This document shows, in pieces, positions 35,182-46,128 of a stretch of 64,000 nt of DNA (the stretch's first letter is position 1; each line of letters begins with the position of its first letter). A program made the position numbers and the translations under genes. This DNA is from Jaltomata sinuosa (lineage: Eukaryota > Streptophyta > Magnoliopsida > Solanales > Solanaceae), in the NCBI GenBank assembly GCA_003996215.1, contig QJPP01000049.1, positions 1 through 64,000 of the forward strand, read 5' to 3'. A model generated the notes under the pieces. It saw nothing but the letters and a program-made list of their open reading frames with translations, was not told where the DNA came from and ran no database searches.

Positions 35182-36472
35182 TGATCTTGAGAGAATTTAT
35201 ACGCCTGCTTGCCTTGTTTATCCATGTTTTAGTCTGTTTCGAGGGGAAAATGATGTATATCCTTATGATAACTTGCATATTCGTGATTGTGAGATACTAT
35301 ATGTGATTAGATTCTTTGCATGGAAAAATTTGAAGAAAAATAATCTATGAGAGCTAAAACGAAAGGCGTAAAGCTTTGAAGAGAAGTTGAATGAAGTTTC
35401 GGGAGGAAAAGAGAGCAAAAGAAGAAAATCTGGGCTGAGGCGCATTGGCTGGCGTGTCGCCCAACCCTAGAACTATAGAAGGGAGATGTTAGCGCATTGG
35501 CTGGAACGTCGCGCCAGGCCCGAAACCCGAAAAATTTCCAGCTTTCTTCTACTCCAAAGTCAAGTAGGAAAAGGGGCTATTTTTCACATCTATACATACA
35601 TTCCTAAACTCGATTCTAAGACAACTTTTGATCTACAAAGAGCTAGGAGCCACCGTGGAGGCCGGAGAATATTGGTTTTATCTTTTCTTCTCCTTTATTA
35701 TTTATTTTTATATTTTTTTTGGATAAATTATTATAATTACTCCATGTCTATATGAAGTTAAACTTTTCGTTCTAGGATTATAGTAGCTTCATGATTGTTG
35801 TAGTAGACTCTTGATTTGATTCTTAAATTATCATATTAGTTGTTCTTATATTCGTGAGCTTACTATTTTAATGCTTCACGACTATTAAAATGAACTTATA
35901 ATCTTGTTGTGAACCCGGAAAAAGGATCAATAAGATAGAACAAGGAATATAAGAAGCAAGATCTCTCTTTTGTAACGTAAAGAGTAGATTTGCGACTAGG
36001 ATAGTAATATACCTAGATCGCCTTGCTTGGTTTAAACGGAAGTAACAACTTCATTCACATGTTCATTATGCTCATAGGAATATAGAACTAGAATTGCATG
36101 TGAATAGGCGATTAGAGGTTTGAAAGACCATAATTATAAAATTAACCCCGAATCAGTAACTAGATAATCAAGCAAGTTGATTAAATTGATTACTCAACAT
36201 GAGTGTTAGCAATTCATAATCCTAGATCGATTTCACCATATTGATTGCGTAAGAATCTGCTCTTCGGCTGGTTAATTGTTCATTAGGTAACTTCTTTTTC
36301 TACTTTAGTTAATAAATATATCTTTGGGTTTTACCACTTGAATAAATAACTAAAATTAATTTAATTTAGTAAAATAGTTAATCAATAAGTCCCTATGAGT
36401 ACGATATCTGGTCTCTCAATTCTATATTACTTGTACGACTGCGTAGACTTGCATGTGCGTTTGAACGCTACA
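35182..36472 (+). repeat. LTR of element F
   Basis: 1291 bases, TGATCTTGAG to AACGCTACA. It is homologous over most of its length to 57464-58577; shared landmarks are GGAGGCCGGAGAATATTGG and GTACGATATCTGG. It carries a GC-rich block (GAGGCGCATTGGCTGG and GCGCATTGGCTGGAACG) at 35430-35520, upstream of the transcription-start region. Confidence 0.65.
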
Positions 36473-39400
36473 AATATATATAAATAATCCAAAAAGGTAA
36501 ATGAACAAGATAGTTACAATTATTATAATTAACAGGAATTCAGCAAATTAAGCAAGTGAACTTCAAAAAATCTCAGCCAAACAGGTAAAAAATGATATAA
36601 AGTATAATAATTAATACAATTCAATGCAAGTGATATGATATGAGATGGAATGACTAATGCACCAGTACACAGACTCATGCGAGTAGGTAATCGTGACCCA
36701 CATAGGATTCACGAGATCCATTCACAACAAAAGCATTTTGATTATCTGTTTCAGTTGTCATATTTTTGTAAGGAATTGACACAAACAAAAATTTAGTAAA
36801 TCGATGAAATTTTATATTCTTCAAATCGAATACCCAAATTGATTTACTCGGCGAAGTTTTATATTTATCAAACTGAGAAAGTAGAAAATCAGAAGATTTT
36901 AATCTCAAAAAAATCAGACTTAACACAGAAATAAAACAGTAAAAATAAAGTTAAATTTCTTAAGCTTGTTATTTCTCTGTATTGGAAACAGTAAGCAGAA
37001 AATATAGAAGGAGAAGAAAATATTTTCGAGCCCACAATTTACTTGTGTTTCCTTAAGAAATTTAATGTCCTCACTGTTACCTAAGGCTAATAGATTAATT
37101 TCTCCCAAGATAGAACGAAAAACTATTCTGTAAAAGCGGTACTTCAATCTACTGAACTTCAGCGAATTTTAAAATTGAGGCATAGCCTCAAAATTTATAG
37201 CCACAAGATTGGATATGAACAGGCGCGGACATGCCTATTCGTCAATGGTAGTATCAATCAATCACATCATTTGCCAAAGCACCAAAGTCAAACTCAAAGT
37301 CGAAGCCGAGCGAGCAATGATGGCACCACGAGGGGAGATCCTCTTCTCAACCCTTTAGGAGCTTGAAGGAGTGTTTCTCCATATAAACACAAAAATGCTC
37401 CTCTTTCTCATCAGTAGTATAGACGACAAATTTTCACTTTCCCTCTATTTTATTTCCCACTTAAAAGATAATTTTAAACAGGATTTAATCTTTCAAATTC
37501 CCCACAGAAAATTCTGAGAAATTGTCTCTAGTTCTAATGTAGCATAGGAAATTCCCTAGCAAAAAAAGCTACTATTTTTTTAGCGGGATTTAGAAATAAA
37601 AAAATCAGCTTTACGAGTGATAAGGTATAGCTTAAACTTAGAAATAAAAAATTCCTTAAATTTAGTGCTTAAAAATCTTTAGGAATCGTATTCTAATTGA
37701 ACTACTCTTTTCTTAAATCCCTAAAACCTACTAAACACACGTCTTTTCATTCCTCTACAAACTCCAACTGTATCGTCTTCCAAGAATTTATCGGTGGCGC
37801 TGGTAAGAATATTTGCTATACAAAGAGATGTTGTTGAATAAAAATAGCCTATGCAAAGAGATGTTGTTGAATAAATAGCCTCTCATCTCTATTTGTTACA
37901 TTTCCAACAAGATCGATACATGAACAAATGAGAAAGAAAACAAATTCATTGACGAGTACGTCCACAAGTGCCGTGCCTTCATCAATACCTTGTGAGTGTT
38001 TAATTTATCTTTATCTATGCAACTTATTTGGATGGTTGTTACACCTACTTTCATAATGTATTGCATTGTATGAATAGTATTGTACCTTATTGCTTTGATA
38101 ATTTTACAAAGTTTGAATAGATTGTAACGTTTTTGTCGTTAACACATCAACAATCTGAAGAATAAACAGAGGATATAAGGTAGAGTTATTGTAGGAAAAA
38201 GAATAAATTGGTTGAAATTAACGATATAATAAAATTTAAGTAATAATCGAAATAAATATTATAATTAAAATAACAATACAAGATAATACAACAGGGAACA
38301 ACCATCCAAACAGCTGTTTTCTATGGTCACGAACTTTGTGCCACCAAAACTTTTGATTTCAGTTTCAAGAATCACGATATGTTTGTGTGTGTGATTTGGC
38401 GAAGCTTGAGCAATGTGGATGTTTGGCCTTTTTTGGGAGTAATTTGAGGTCTGTGAGTTGGAGAAAATATAATGGAGTGTGAAGATGAAAGAGTATGGGT
38501 AACAAAGTACAAGCCTCCCTTGCATGTACAAGTAGAAGAAATGTATTTTGGCCATTTTTTCAAAATTTGTTTATGTATAAAAATATTTTTTTGAAAAGTT
38601 GTAGTTTGTGTTTGATTAATAAATTCAAAAATATTAGACCAGTGCTTTATTTTGACCAATGTTCCAAAAGTGTGTGTGGGGTTAAACTATTTTTTTCTTT
38701 TAGCTTCTGCCTACTAGTCAAACGGGTAAAAACTTACCCGCATAGGGTGTTTAAACTTTACACCCGATCAATAAACAAATGACATGTGTCATTTTTAACT
38801 ATAATTATCAATATTTAACCATAGTTAACTACTACATATATGCATATATCTTAAATATATGAAATAATATTAAAACAACTTAACAGTGCCCAATGTGATT
38901 GCCGGCCTATTTTTTCCAAAATTCGTTCTACACTCTAACTATTTTTTGTTATTTAAATTAGCTAAAAAAAAATTAAAAAGTATGTATAAATATTTTAACA
39001 TCACAAGAAAAAAAAACATACATTTGTATACCATTAATATAACAAATATAAGGATCAACAGGAGATGAAAATTTCACATAATTATACTTACCTATAAAAC
39101 TTGACTCTCATAATAGACTTTACTTTGAGCTCTTGGCAAGAACACTTTATATTAATTTTTCCGTTGTATCATAAATAAAATAAACTCAACTTAAATAGAT
39201 TATATATTCGTTCTTTTATATCTTTGCCTGGTTGAATCTAAACTTTCAATTGTGTGCCTGTTATTTGAGATTTACGAAAAAATAAAGAATAAATAAGGTA
39301 GAAATTGAGAATTAAGTCACAACAAGAAGAGGACGTGAAAAATAATTAAAAGGAAGAAGAAGATGTGCAGAAAACTAAAGAAAGCAGAAGTTTTTACCAA

Positions 39401-39755
39401 CCTTAAGTCTTTCCTCTGTTAGTTAGCTACTAATTTCACTTCCTTTTAGGTTAATTAATATTCATTCCCTTTTTAATTTTTTATTGAAATAAGGCATGTG
39501 GTTAATTTAATTTTATTGGGTGTAAACACCCAATATGAATAAATTTTTATCGCTCAAAAGTACTCATTTAATTTTTCTATAAAAACTTGACCTAACACTC
39601 CAATTTTTTGTAAAAGTAAACACTACTTTTTTTTAAAAAAATAATAAGGGCTCTAACTTCCCCAGGCTTGCCCAAACCAGCTATATAAAAACAATTTGGT
39701 TAAGCTAGTGGGTAGATTGAAATTTAAGATAAACGTTGAACAGGTCTAGCTAGTA
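36473..39755. other. AT-rich region without a recognisable gene
   Basis: No conserved coding frame was found. Minus-strand sequence around 36900-37500 looks like an LTR: TATA-type CTATAAATTTT at 37194-37200 (rc), with a CTC-rich U3 to its right, perhaps copia; confidence is low. A short tandem duplication occurs at about 37816-37880. A stretch at 37944-37992 reads like an exon (ENKFIDEYVHKCRAFINTL) followed by a donor-like GTGAGT, but it has no identified homologue. 38150-39755 is simple AT-rich DNA. Confidence 0.5.
37816..37880. repeat. Short tandem duplication
   Basis: The word CAAAGAGATGTTGTTGAATA occurs twice within ~50 bases, each copy followed by an AATAGCCT-type word. Confidence 0.7.
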
Positions 39756-39763
39756 CCTAGTAT
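39756..39763. repeat. hAT target-site duplication (left)
   Basis: CCTAGTAT, repeated at 43754-43761. Eight bases is the hallmark of hAT transposition. Confidence 0.85.
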
Positions 39764-39767
39764 TATG

Positions 39768-39972
39768 GCAGGCAACGGAACCGGCACCGGGAGTACCGGA
39801 CCGGTATTAACCGGAACCGGACCGGTACCGGCTCATCCCTTCCGCCGGTTGGCCGGGAACCGGGACGTTCCGGTACCGGTAGTACCGGAATTTTTCACCT
39901 TGTTCGTCCCGGTCCGGTACTTACCGGGACCGGACCGGACCGGTACCGGTCCGGTTTACCGGGTCGCGGCCT
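39768..39972. repeat. CCGG-rich subterminal array, left
   Basis: Dense overlapping words ACCGG, CCGGT, GGACCGG and GGTACCGG, many themselves palindromic. It mirrors 43541-43745 in inverted orientation. Such subterminal repeats are typical transposase-binding sites in hAT elements. Confidence 0.85.
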
Positions 39973-40499
39973 TTTTTTTTAAAAAAAAAAATTAATTAAA
40001 TTAAAATTCGGTTATTTATAATTGAAAAAGTTTCAAAATATATAAGTTATTTTATATTTCTTTTAAAAGTATAACTTAATAAATTAGATTTTTTTTAGAG
40101 TTTAAATTTTAAACTCTAAAAGTTTAAAACTTTAAATTTCAAATTTTAAACTCTTAAAATCTTTTTAAACTTTTAAGTCTTAAATCTTAAGTCTTAAGTT
40201 AATAACTTACTTATTTAAGTTTGAATCTTTTTAAACTATATCAAACTTTCATTTGTTAAACAACTTTTTTAAATTTGAAATTGTAACTTAAGTTTGAAAC
40301 ATTTAAAAATTGAAATATATAAAAAAGACTTGTATTAAATTGAAGACAATAATTAAAAAAATTTAAGGCGAATAGCCTATAATTTTATTCATAAAAATTA
40401 AATAATACAATTTGTATTACAAAATATTAGAAGAGAACCTAATCTACGCAGCCACCTTCTAGGAAGGGTTCTGTTTGAATTAGGCCTCGAACTATCATA

Positions 40500-43043
40500 C
40501 TAATATTTGAATCCTTGAAAATAGTCTTTCCGTAGAGTTTCTAAGAATTCCCTCGTAACATTTTCTGGAAGTGGTTGTTGTGCTTGATCCTCCAATGCAT
40601 CCATGCCGTCTTCACTTGAATTTACCAAAATATTATCTATATCATATTCAAATTGGACAGGTAAACTAGGACGCCCATAATTCCTTCGCTCGGCATTGAT
40701 CCAATCTCTAAACAATACCGATATCTCCAAGCTGTCCGATGCTAATGAATACCTATGCTCCCCAATTTGATATCTTGCTGCACTAAAAGCGCCCTCCGAA
40801 GCTACTGAAGATGCTTGAATAGCTAGCAAATCTCGAACCACCGGTTGAAGTTTTGGAAATGACTTGCCGCGAGTCTTCCACCATTCCAAAAGTTGAGGTT
40901 TGCCTTGTGCATCCTTAATGCTTTCCATTCCCTGATTAAGATATTCATCAAAATCATTTCTTTCATTAGAAGTAAGACCAAGATAATTTTCCATCATATC
41001 ATCAATATCATCTTCATTTGAATATCTACGCCTAGAACTTGAAGGTTCTACATTATGTACTTCATCATTTATTCTACTAGAATTATACAAGTCATACAAT
41101 TTTCTAGCTTCAATTCTTATGCTATCTTTAACATCGGACAAACTAGGTAATTTGTCCTCTTCGGCAACTTCGTCACCTTGGATACTTTGTTCAAATATAA
41201 TCTCTAAAATATCTAAATTACAATATATTCTTTCAACCATTCGTGATGCACCTATTTCTTTGTAAGTTGGGTTTAATAAACAAGCAGTTAAATAAATTTG
41301 AGGAATAGGAATAAAATATTTTCTAAATTTTTTAATCATTGCATTAATAGAATCTTTAAACCGTGGAATATTTTTGTATTGAGAAAATTTATCAGAAATA
41401 GCACATATATTTGGTAAAACTGAACAAATAGTTGGATAATAAAGTCCAGATATTTGTTTTGTAGCTAAATAAAAAACTTTTAAAAATTCTTTAAGTTCAT
41501 ATACTTCTTTCCAATCAGTGTCACTAATTCTATAATCAATATCTGAATTGTGAGCATTCCAAACCATTTGTAAAGGCTTTCTATATTCATAAGCAACTTT
41601 AAGCATTTCATATAAAGAATTCCATCTAGTAGACACAGTTTTTGGAATTTTTCTAGGGGGGAGTTCTAATTCACGACACCGATTTTCAAACTCTACACGC
41701 CTAGACTTTACTTGACATTTAAAAATAAAATGGCATGCAGCTTCACATTTTATACAACCATTATTATACATTGCTACACCATCTCTAACAATTAAATTAT
41801 ATATGTGTGCAGCACACCTAATATGAAAACCGTCAATATAAATAGGGCAAATTGCCGGTTTTAGTTTATCAACAGCATTTGTATTATTAGAAGCATTATC
41901 AAGGGTGACACTAATTACTTTATTACAAATTCCATAAAATTCTAAAACATCTACAATAGTTTGAGCTATGTAACTACCGGTTTTCAGCATTTCACAACAT
42001 TTATAACCTAAAATTCTTTTTTGCATGTTCCAATTCTCATCAATCCAATGACCAGTAATAGTGAAATAATCGTTACCATTAGGACTACGACCCATATCAG
42101 AAGTGATAGCCATTCTACAAGTATTATAGTTAAATAAACAACGAAGATATTGTACATGTTGTCCTTGATAATCAAAAATAGCTTTTTTAATAGTATTTCT
42201 TGAAAAACCTGTGAAAGAAGGATTATACACTATTTGAATATAATGAACAAAACCGGGATTTTCAGCAAAACTAAAAGGCAAGCCACAAAGAACAATCATT
42301 TTAGCTAATTCTTCAAGATCTCTTTCTCTACTATAACTACGATGTGTACTAGGGCCAGAAACATTAGAAGGGTTTAACTGTGATTGGATCATGTTAGAGG
42401 CCCCTACTCCTACAGATGCATCGGGAAGGGGAGTACCATATTTTTTTGCATCGGCTATAGCTACGGCTTGCAAAAATTCATTTTTACAACATCTAAGTAA
42501 ATGATTTCTTAAATGTCCCGTCCCACCCGACTTTCCCGTAGTTGTATGATTCAAAACAGATTTACATACTTTACAAATAGCTTGAGTTTTATCATCATTT
42601 TGAATCATAAATTGCCACACAACAGATTTTTTAGGACGTTCAGCCTTTGGCTTAGCCCTAGTAGGATGTACAGGGGGAGGGGGAGTGGGAGCGGGAGCAG
42701 GAGTGGGACTAGTAGCCGTAGGCGGCTCTGTTTCATCATCATCATAAGTATCATTACCATCATATTCATTATCATATTCTACTTCTTCATCTAGCTCTTC
42801 ATTAAAATTACCAAACCTTGTTTGTAAAAATTCATGATCTAATTGAGTATTTCTATCAATATTAAAAGGAGTTTCATCAACATGTGTAAAATCATCCGTA
42901 TTTATTCTTAATTGAGGTTGTTGTCTAGTGTTAGATTTGGATTTAGAAGAACTACCGACTTTAGTTTTTCCGGTTAGTGCATTACCTACCCTACCAAAAA
43001 ATGAACTTTTACCCTTGCCAACATTTTTATCACCGGATTCCAT
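40500..43043 (-). CDS. hAT transposase with BED zinc finger (RICESLEEPER/DAYSLEEPER type)
   Basis: Intact 847-residue frame, within the usual range for plant hAT transposases. The start is the Met at 43043 (MESGDKNVGK); no earlier in-frame Met is supported. Order: basic Ser/Lys N-terminus; acidic Asp/Glu/Tyr stretch (81-105); Pro-rich linker (106-128); BED-type zinc finger (about 138-186: Cys157, Cys160, His177, His181); catalytic RNase H-like core with ITSD (Asp316), VTLDN (Asp382), CAAHIYNLIV (411-420) and STRWNSLYEML (471-481); and a C-terminal hATC dimerisation domain (about 697-785) with SSVASEGAFS and SLASDSLE. It would bind the CCGG-rich ends and excise the element by a hairpin mechanism (family knowledge). 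No intron is needed. This is the only apparently functional gene in the window; a domesticated host gene is unlikely because TIRs and TSDs are present. Confidence 0.93.
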   Translation of the reverse strand: MESGDKNVGKGKSSFFGRVGNALTGKTKVGSSSKSKSNTRQQPQLRINTDDFTHVDETPFNIDRNTQLDHEFLQTRFGNFNEELDEEVEYDNEYDGNDTYDDDETEPPTATSPTPAPAPTPPPPVHPTRAKPKAERPKKSVVWQFMIQNDDKTQAICKVCKSVLNHTTTGKSGGTGHLRNHLLRCCKNEFLQAVAIADAKKYGTPLPDASVGVGASNMIQSQLNPSNVSGPSTHRSYSRERDLEELAKMIVLCGLPFSFAENPGFVHYIQIVYNPSFTGFSRNTIKKAIFDYQGQHVQYLRCLFNYNTCRMAITSDMGRSPNGNDYFTITGHWIDENWNMQKRILGYKCCEMLKTGSYIAQTIVDVLEFYGICNKVISVTLDNASNNTNAVDKLKPAICPIYIDGFHIRCAAHIYNLIVRDGVAMYNNGCIKCEAACHFIFKCQVKSRRVEFENRCRELELPPRKIPKTVSTRWNSLYEMLKVAYEYRKPLQMVWNAHNSDIDYRISDTDWKEVYELKEFLKVFYLATKQISGLYYPTICSVLPNICAISDKFSQYKNIPRFKDSINAMIKKFRKYFIPIPQIYLTACLLNPTYKEIGASRMVERIYCNLDILEIIFEQSIQGDEVAEEDKLPSLSDVKDSIRIEARKLYDLYNSSRINDEVHNVEPSSSRRRYSNEDDIDDMMENYLGLTSNERNDFDEYLNQGMESIKDAQGKPQLLEWWKTRGKSFPKLQPVVRDLLAIQASSVASEGAFSAARYQIGEHRYSLASDSLEISVLFRDWINAERRNYGRPSLPVQFEYDIDNILVNSSEDGMDALEDQAQQPLPENVTREFLETLRKDYFQGFKY

Positions 43044-43540
43044 TGTAAAATATTAAAAGTAAGCAAATAAATAAATACAAAAATTAAATGCAAAAAAATA
43101 AATAAGTAAAGAGATGAAAGTTGGAACGAATGTACCAAACGTCTGCGTAAAAACAGACGTGTATAACCAAAAGCCGAAATTGATAGATGAAACTTGAAGC
43201 TTGAAAATTGCTCCAAAATAATCCAACAAATAAAATTAACAATTTAATAGAGACTATTAGAGAATAGAGAGTAGAAGAGTAGAAGATTGAGAGTTGAGAG
43301 AGTAGATGAAGAAGAAGAAATTTTGTGTAATAAATAATGAAGGGGTGGGGGGTTTTTATAGTTAAAATTTAGGACTAAAATGTATTTTTAAAAACTTTGG
43401 GGTATTAAAAAAAGTTTGGGGGGTAGGGGGGTGTTTTGGGGGGGTGTTTGGCTGTTATAGCCGTTGGGTGGGCCCCACTGGCCGTTGCCAACGGCTACCC
43501 AACGGCTACTTTAAAAAAAAAAAAAAAAAAAAAATTTGAA

Positions 43541-43745
43541 AACCAACCGGATCGAACCGGACCGGACCGGACCGGTACCGGGACGGACCGGACCGGGACG
43601 ATCCGGTAACCAACCCCCTTCCGTCCCGTTACCCCTTCCGTCCCACCCTCAACCGGACGGAACCGGAGTACACCGGACCGGAACCGGACCGGTAAATGAA
43701 CCGGGACGGTCCGGAACCGGTACCGGTACCTCCCGGTTCCGTTGC
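43541..43745. repeat. CCGG-rich subterminal array, right
   Basis: GGACCGG and GGTACCGG words packed over ~200 bases, ending in CGGTTCCGTTGCCACCC. It lies upstream of the transposase gene, so it could also form part of the promoter region. Confidence 0.85.
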
Positions 43746-43753
43746 CACCCTTA

Positions 43754-43761
43754 CCTAGTAT
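43754..43761. repeat. hAT target-site duplication (right)
   Basis: CCTAGTAT, the same as 39756-39763. Confidence 0.85.
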
Positions 43762-43791
43762 ATATAAGTAAAGTCCTTTTATCTCTTTGGG

Positions 43792-43920
43792 GCAGAAAAG
43801 AACGGCAAGGCAATTGATATGGCAAGTTATGCACCCCTTTTATTCTATGACAATGACAGGAGGTGGAACCCATATGGAATTGTCATCACCTCTCCTGAAA
43901 GCGCCTTTATTTCACATTAA
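43792..43920 (+). pseudogene. Alpha-L-arabinofuranosidase-like exon relic
   Basis: This frame reads AEKNGKAIDMASYAPL then YDNDRRWNPYGIVI. The core MASYAPL...NDRRWNP matches a conserved block of plant GH51 alpha-L-arabinofuranosidases (ASD1-like), enzymes that remove arabinose from cell-wall polysaccharides. Similarity ends after about 32 residues, the frame stops at 43918, and a possible AG acceptor precedes it (43794-43795). No other exon was found nearby. It is either a decayed host gene fragment or a piece captured by a transposon. The hAT element lies immediately upstream. Confidence 0.6.
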
Positions 43921-44945
43921 TTGTACAACAAAATATATCTTAATTGGAATAAGAAAGAACAAAATATCGTTGCTTAAACTTTACAAAAATGTAATCATAC
44001 TTGTGATAAATTTTTCAAAATCAGACACAAATTCACTAACATTTTTAAAAAGTCCGAGCAACATAGGTCTTCCAAGAGTCAAATGGGGCAACTCTTCTAA
44101 GTTTGTCAATATACAAGCTAATCTTTCAAATATATAAGTCCTTTTGTCTATTTATATTAGATCTAAATTGTGCACACTCATGATAGTACTGTAAAAGATT
44201 TTAGATTCGACAATACTTTATAGTCAAAGTATTTTCGATAAAAAAAATGTTCAACAGGTTCCTTAAATTAAATATCCACCAAACACTGATTCTTCTAGTG
44301 AAAGGAGGAAAATATATATCATCTCTTTCATGCCTTTTCATTGTAAAAGTAATGTCAGTCTTTGTACTAGGTTCATATTGCCTAAGCTTTCCTGTTGTTT
44401 GCTGTTCTTAAAATGATCTCATGTAGAATTGAGCAGTCCTTTCATATTTGGCCAAATGTTATTTTTATAAAGGAACTAAAAATTAATATATTATTAAGTA
44501 CTATCAATAGTGTTTTGTCATTGTTTGTTGGATAGGAAACACGAGTTCTTTTAGAGCTGATTGTATGTGGATGTACAATAGACTAGTGCAAAGTCGTAAA
44601 GGAGTCACTATTGAGTTCCTAGAAGGTTTGCGTGGATTTTTTTGTTAATAACAAATATATATACACACACATAAGTTAAGTGTTCAATTGGACAATGCCT
44701 CTATCAGATGTAGAGGCCAAAGAGTTAGTTGTCTAGGCCACATCCCGGTCAAGTAGGTAAATGTTATAGTTTGTAGTTTTTATAACATACATAGTTCCTA
44801 AAATGTATTTTTCGATTGCCTCTGATGCAAACACTGGAGGAACTATCAAAATGCTTGTCACACCAAAAACTGTGCTTTTTACTCTTCCTTTGCAAGCACA
44901 TCTGCCACCCTATTCTGTTCCCTGAATATGTGCTTGCATTAATGC
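43921..44945. other. No recognisable gene
   Basis: AT-rich sequence with short frames only. If the neighbouring exon relic was part of a host gene, this could be old intron or 3' flank, but no following exon could be read. Confidence 0.5.
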
Positions 44946-44948
44946 AAT

Positions 44949-45149
44949 ATGACTTCATTTCTAATGAGATATCCTTGTTCAAGATATAAAAATAGCTCGA
45001 GGTTTCTTGAACCTCATAATGCTACAGTACATTTGTTCAAGCATGATTTCATGCCTGATTATTATCAATGGGAATCATACGGGAAGTCTTTTGTACCAAT
45101 TTTTAGGCCTCAACCTACTAGCAATACAAGAGATGAAATAGGTTGCTGA
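44949..45149 (+). pseudogene. CACTA-type transposase-associated domain relic
   Basis: The frame contains RYPCSRYKNSSRF and VHLFKHDFMPDYYQWESYG. This resembles the transposase-associated domain near the N-terminus of plant CACTA (En/Spm) TNP2-like proteins, where a CPC..C.N block is followed by a HL..GF...Y..W..HG block. Here the second Cys of the first block is Tyr, and the frame stops after about 66 residues. No transposase core follows. The call rests on this motif pair alone. Confidence 0.5.
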
Positions 45150-45484
45150 CAGAACACCATTAAATTCGTACCGCGGTATGGTCTTGAATGCAATTGGTCC
45201 CAGTCTCAAGTTTGACGAGATGGAATTGATTTGAATGGTGAAGAAGAACAACCTCCTAATAAAAAGCTCAAGAATTTTTTGAAATACTGATAGGTGTAGA
45301 AGAGACATAGTTGTTTTTTAAACCAGATTCACTCTTTCAAAGTTTTCATTGCCCATCTTCATGAATTATGCGAGTCTGATTGTCACCCTTTCGTGTGATA
45401 CGTAAACAAGCCCATTTGGGTTCGTCTCCAGCTTTCTGAAAAATATGCCTAGTCTTATAGTGATTCTTGTCCAGTCGTTCTTTG

Positions 45485-46010
45485 TCGAGACAACCTAATT
45501 TCTTAAAATTTAACGAGGGTCATTTTCTGTAAAAATGACTATCACTATTTTTTTTGGTCATATTTTTCTCAAGATAACTTAAATTCTTCTGCAAAAGTTA
45601 ACAAGGGTCATTTTCAAAAAGAAATTTTTTTTTGTGTTAATCCTTTAGTATTCCTGTTTGGCCATTTTATCGGGATTACATTAAATCTTGCAACGTAAGC
45701 AAATAAGGTTTGTTTATGTAAAATAGTCACTTTGTCGATTTTGTCTTTCTATCTGGTAAATTTCTCGAGACAACCTGAATTCTTCTACAAAAGTTAACGA
45801 GGTTCATTTTCAAAAAGATTTTTTTTTATCCCTAGATATTTTTGCCGAGATAGCCTTAAATCTTGCTACGAAAGCAGATAAGGCATGTTTTTGTAAAGTA
45901 GCCACTTTGTTGATTTCATCTCCCTATCCGGTTATTTTTCTGAGACAACCTGAATTCTTCTATAGAAGTTAACAAGGGTCGTTTTTGCAAAAATGACCAC
46001 TTTATCCCTA
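45485..46010 (+). repeat. Irregular repeats of Tat/Ogre LTR type
   Basis: The word GAGACAACCTGAATTCTTCT and the associated GTTAACGAGGGTCATTTT recur four times (starting about 45488, 45573, 45768 and 45943), with intervening units such as AAATCTTGCTACGAAAGCA. This internal repetition is familiar from solanaceous Ogre-like elements, whose ORF1 follows here. Confidence 0.6.
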
Positions 46011-46128
46011 ACTGAACCTCAATTTTTTTAATTATTTATTTACTTTAAAAAATATAGCTGTGCATAGAACCTTTTTTTGTGTGTCTAATTTTGACTTTAA
46101 ACTTTTTGAAAGGATCATAAGTTTTGTG

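Larger units (their letters stand above)
34429..36472 (+). mobile_element. Element F: 3' end and LTR of a gypsy-type element
   Basis: Plus-strand internal 3' untranslated sequence (34429-35181) followed by a polypurine tract and an LTR (35182-36472). The coding part is missing on the left, replaced by element C. The internal part shares wording with the corresponding part of element G (for example GGCAAGC then TATGGTAT), so F and G probably belong to one broad lineage. No ORF is recognisable. Confidence 0.6.
39764..43753 (-). mobile_element. Complete hAT-superfamily DNA transposon
   Basis: A 3990-base element with 8-bp TSD, short imperfect terminal inverted repeats (left TATGGCAGGCAACGG, right-end complement TAAGGGTGGCAACGG) and one long transposase gene on the minus strand. 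Both ends carry ~200-base arrays of ACCGG/CCGGT words. The left terminus looks slightly damaged relative to the right. A long poly-A/T run (43513-43533) and an AT-rich, nearly repetitive 3' flank (40010-40400) separate the gene from the ends. The intact frame suggests recent activity. Confidence 0.9.

Noticed and set aside
37944..37992. Exon-like stretch followed by a GTGAGT donor
   Set aside because: Only about 19 residues, with an in-frame stop just upstream and no recognised protein family. Not enough to call a gene.
39765..39995. Gly/Thr/Pro-rich ORFs in the CCGG arrays (also 43536-43817)
   Set aside because: Translation of the simple ACCGG repeats; no start context or homology.
42513..42794. 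93-codon plus-strand ORF
   Set aside because: Antisense to the Pro-rich linker and acidic region of the hAT transposase.
44764..44982. 72-codon minus-strand ORF overlapping the CACTA domain relic
   Set aside because: No recognisable motif; the plus-strand reading has the domain signature.
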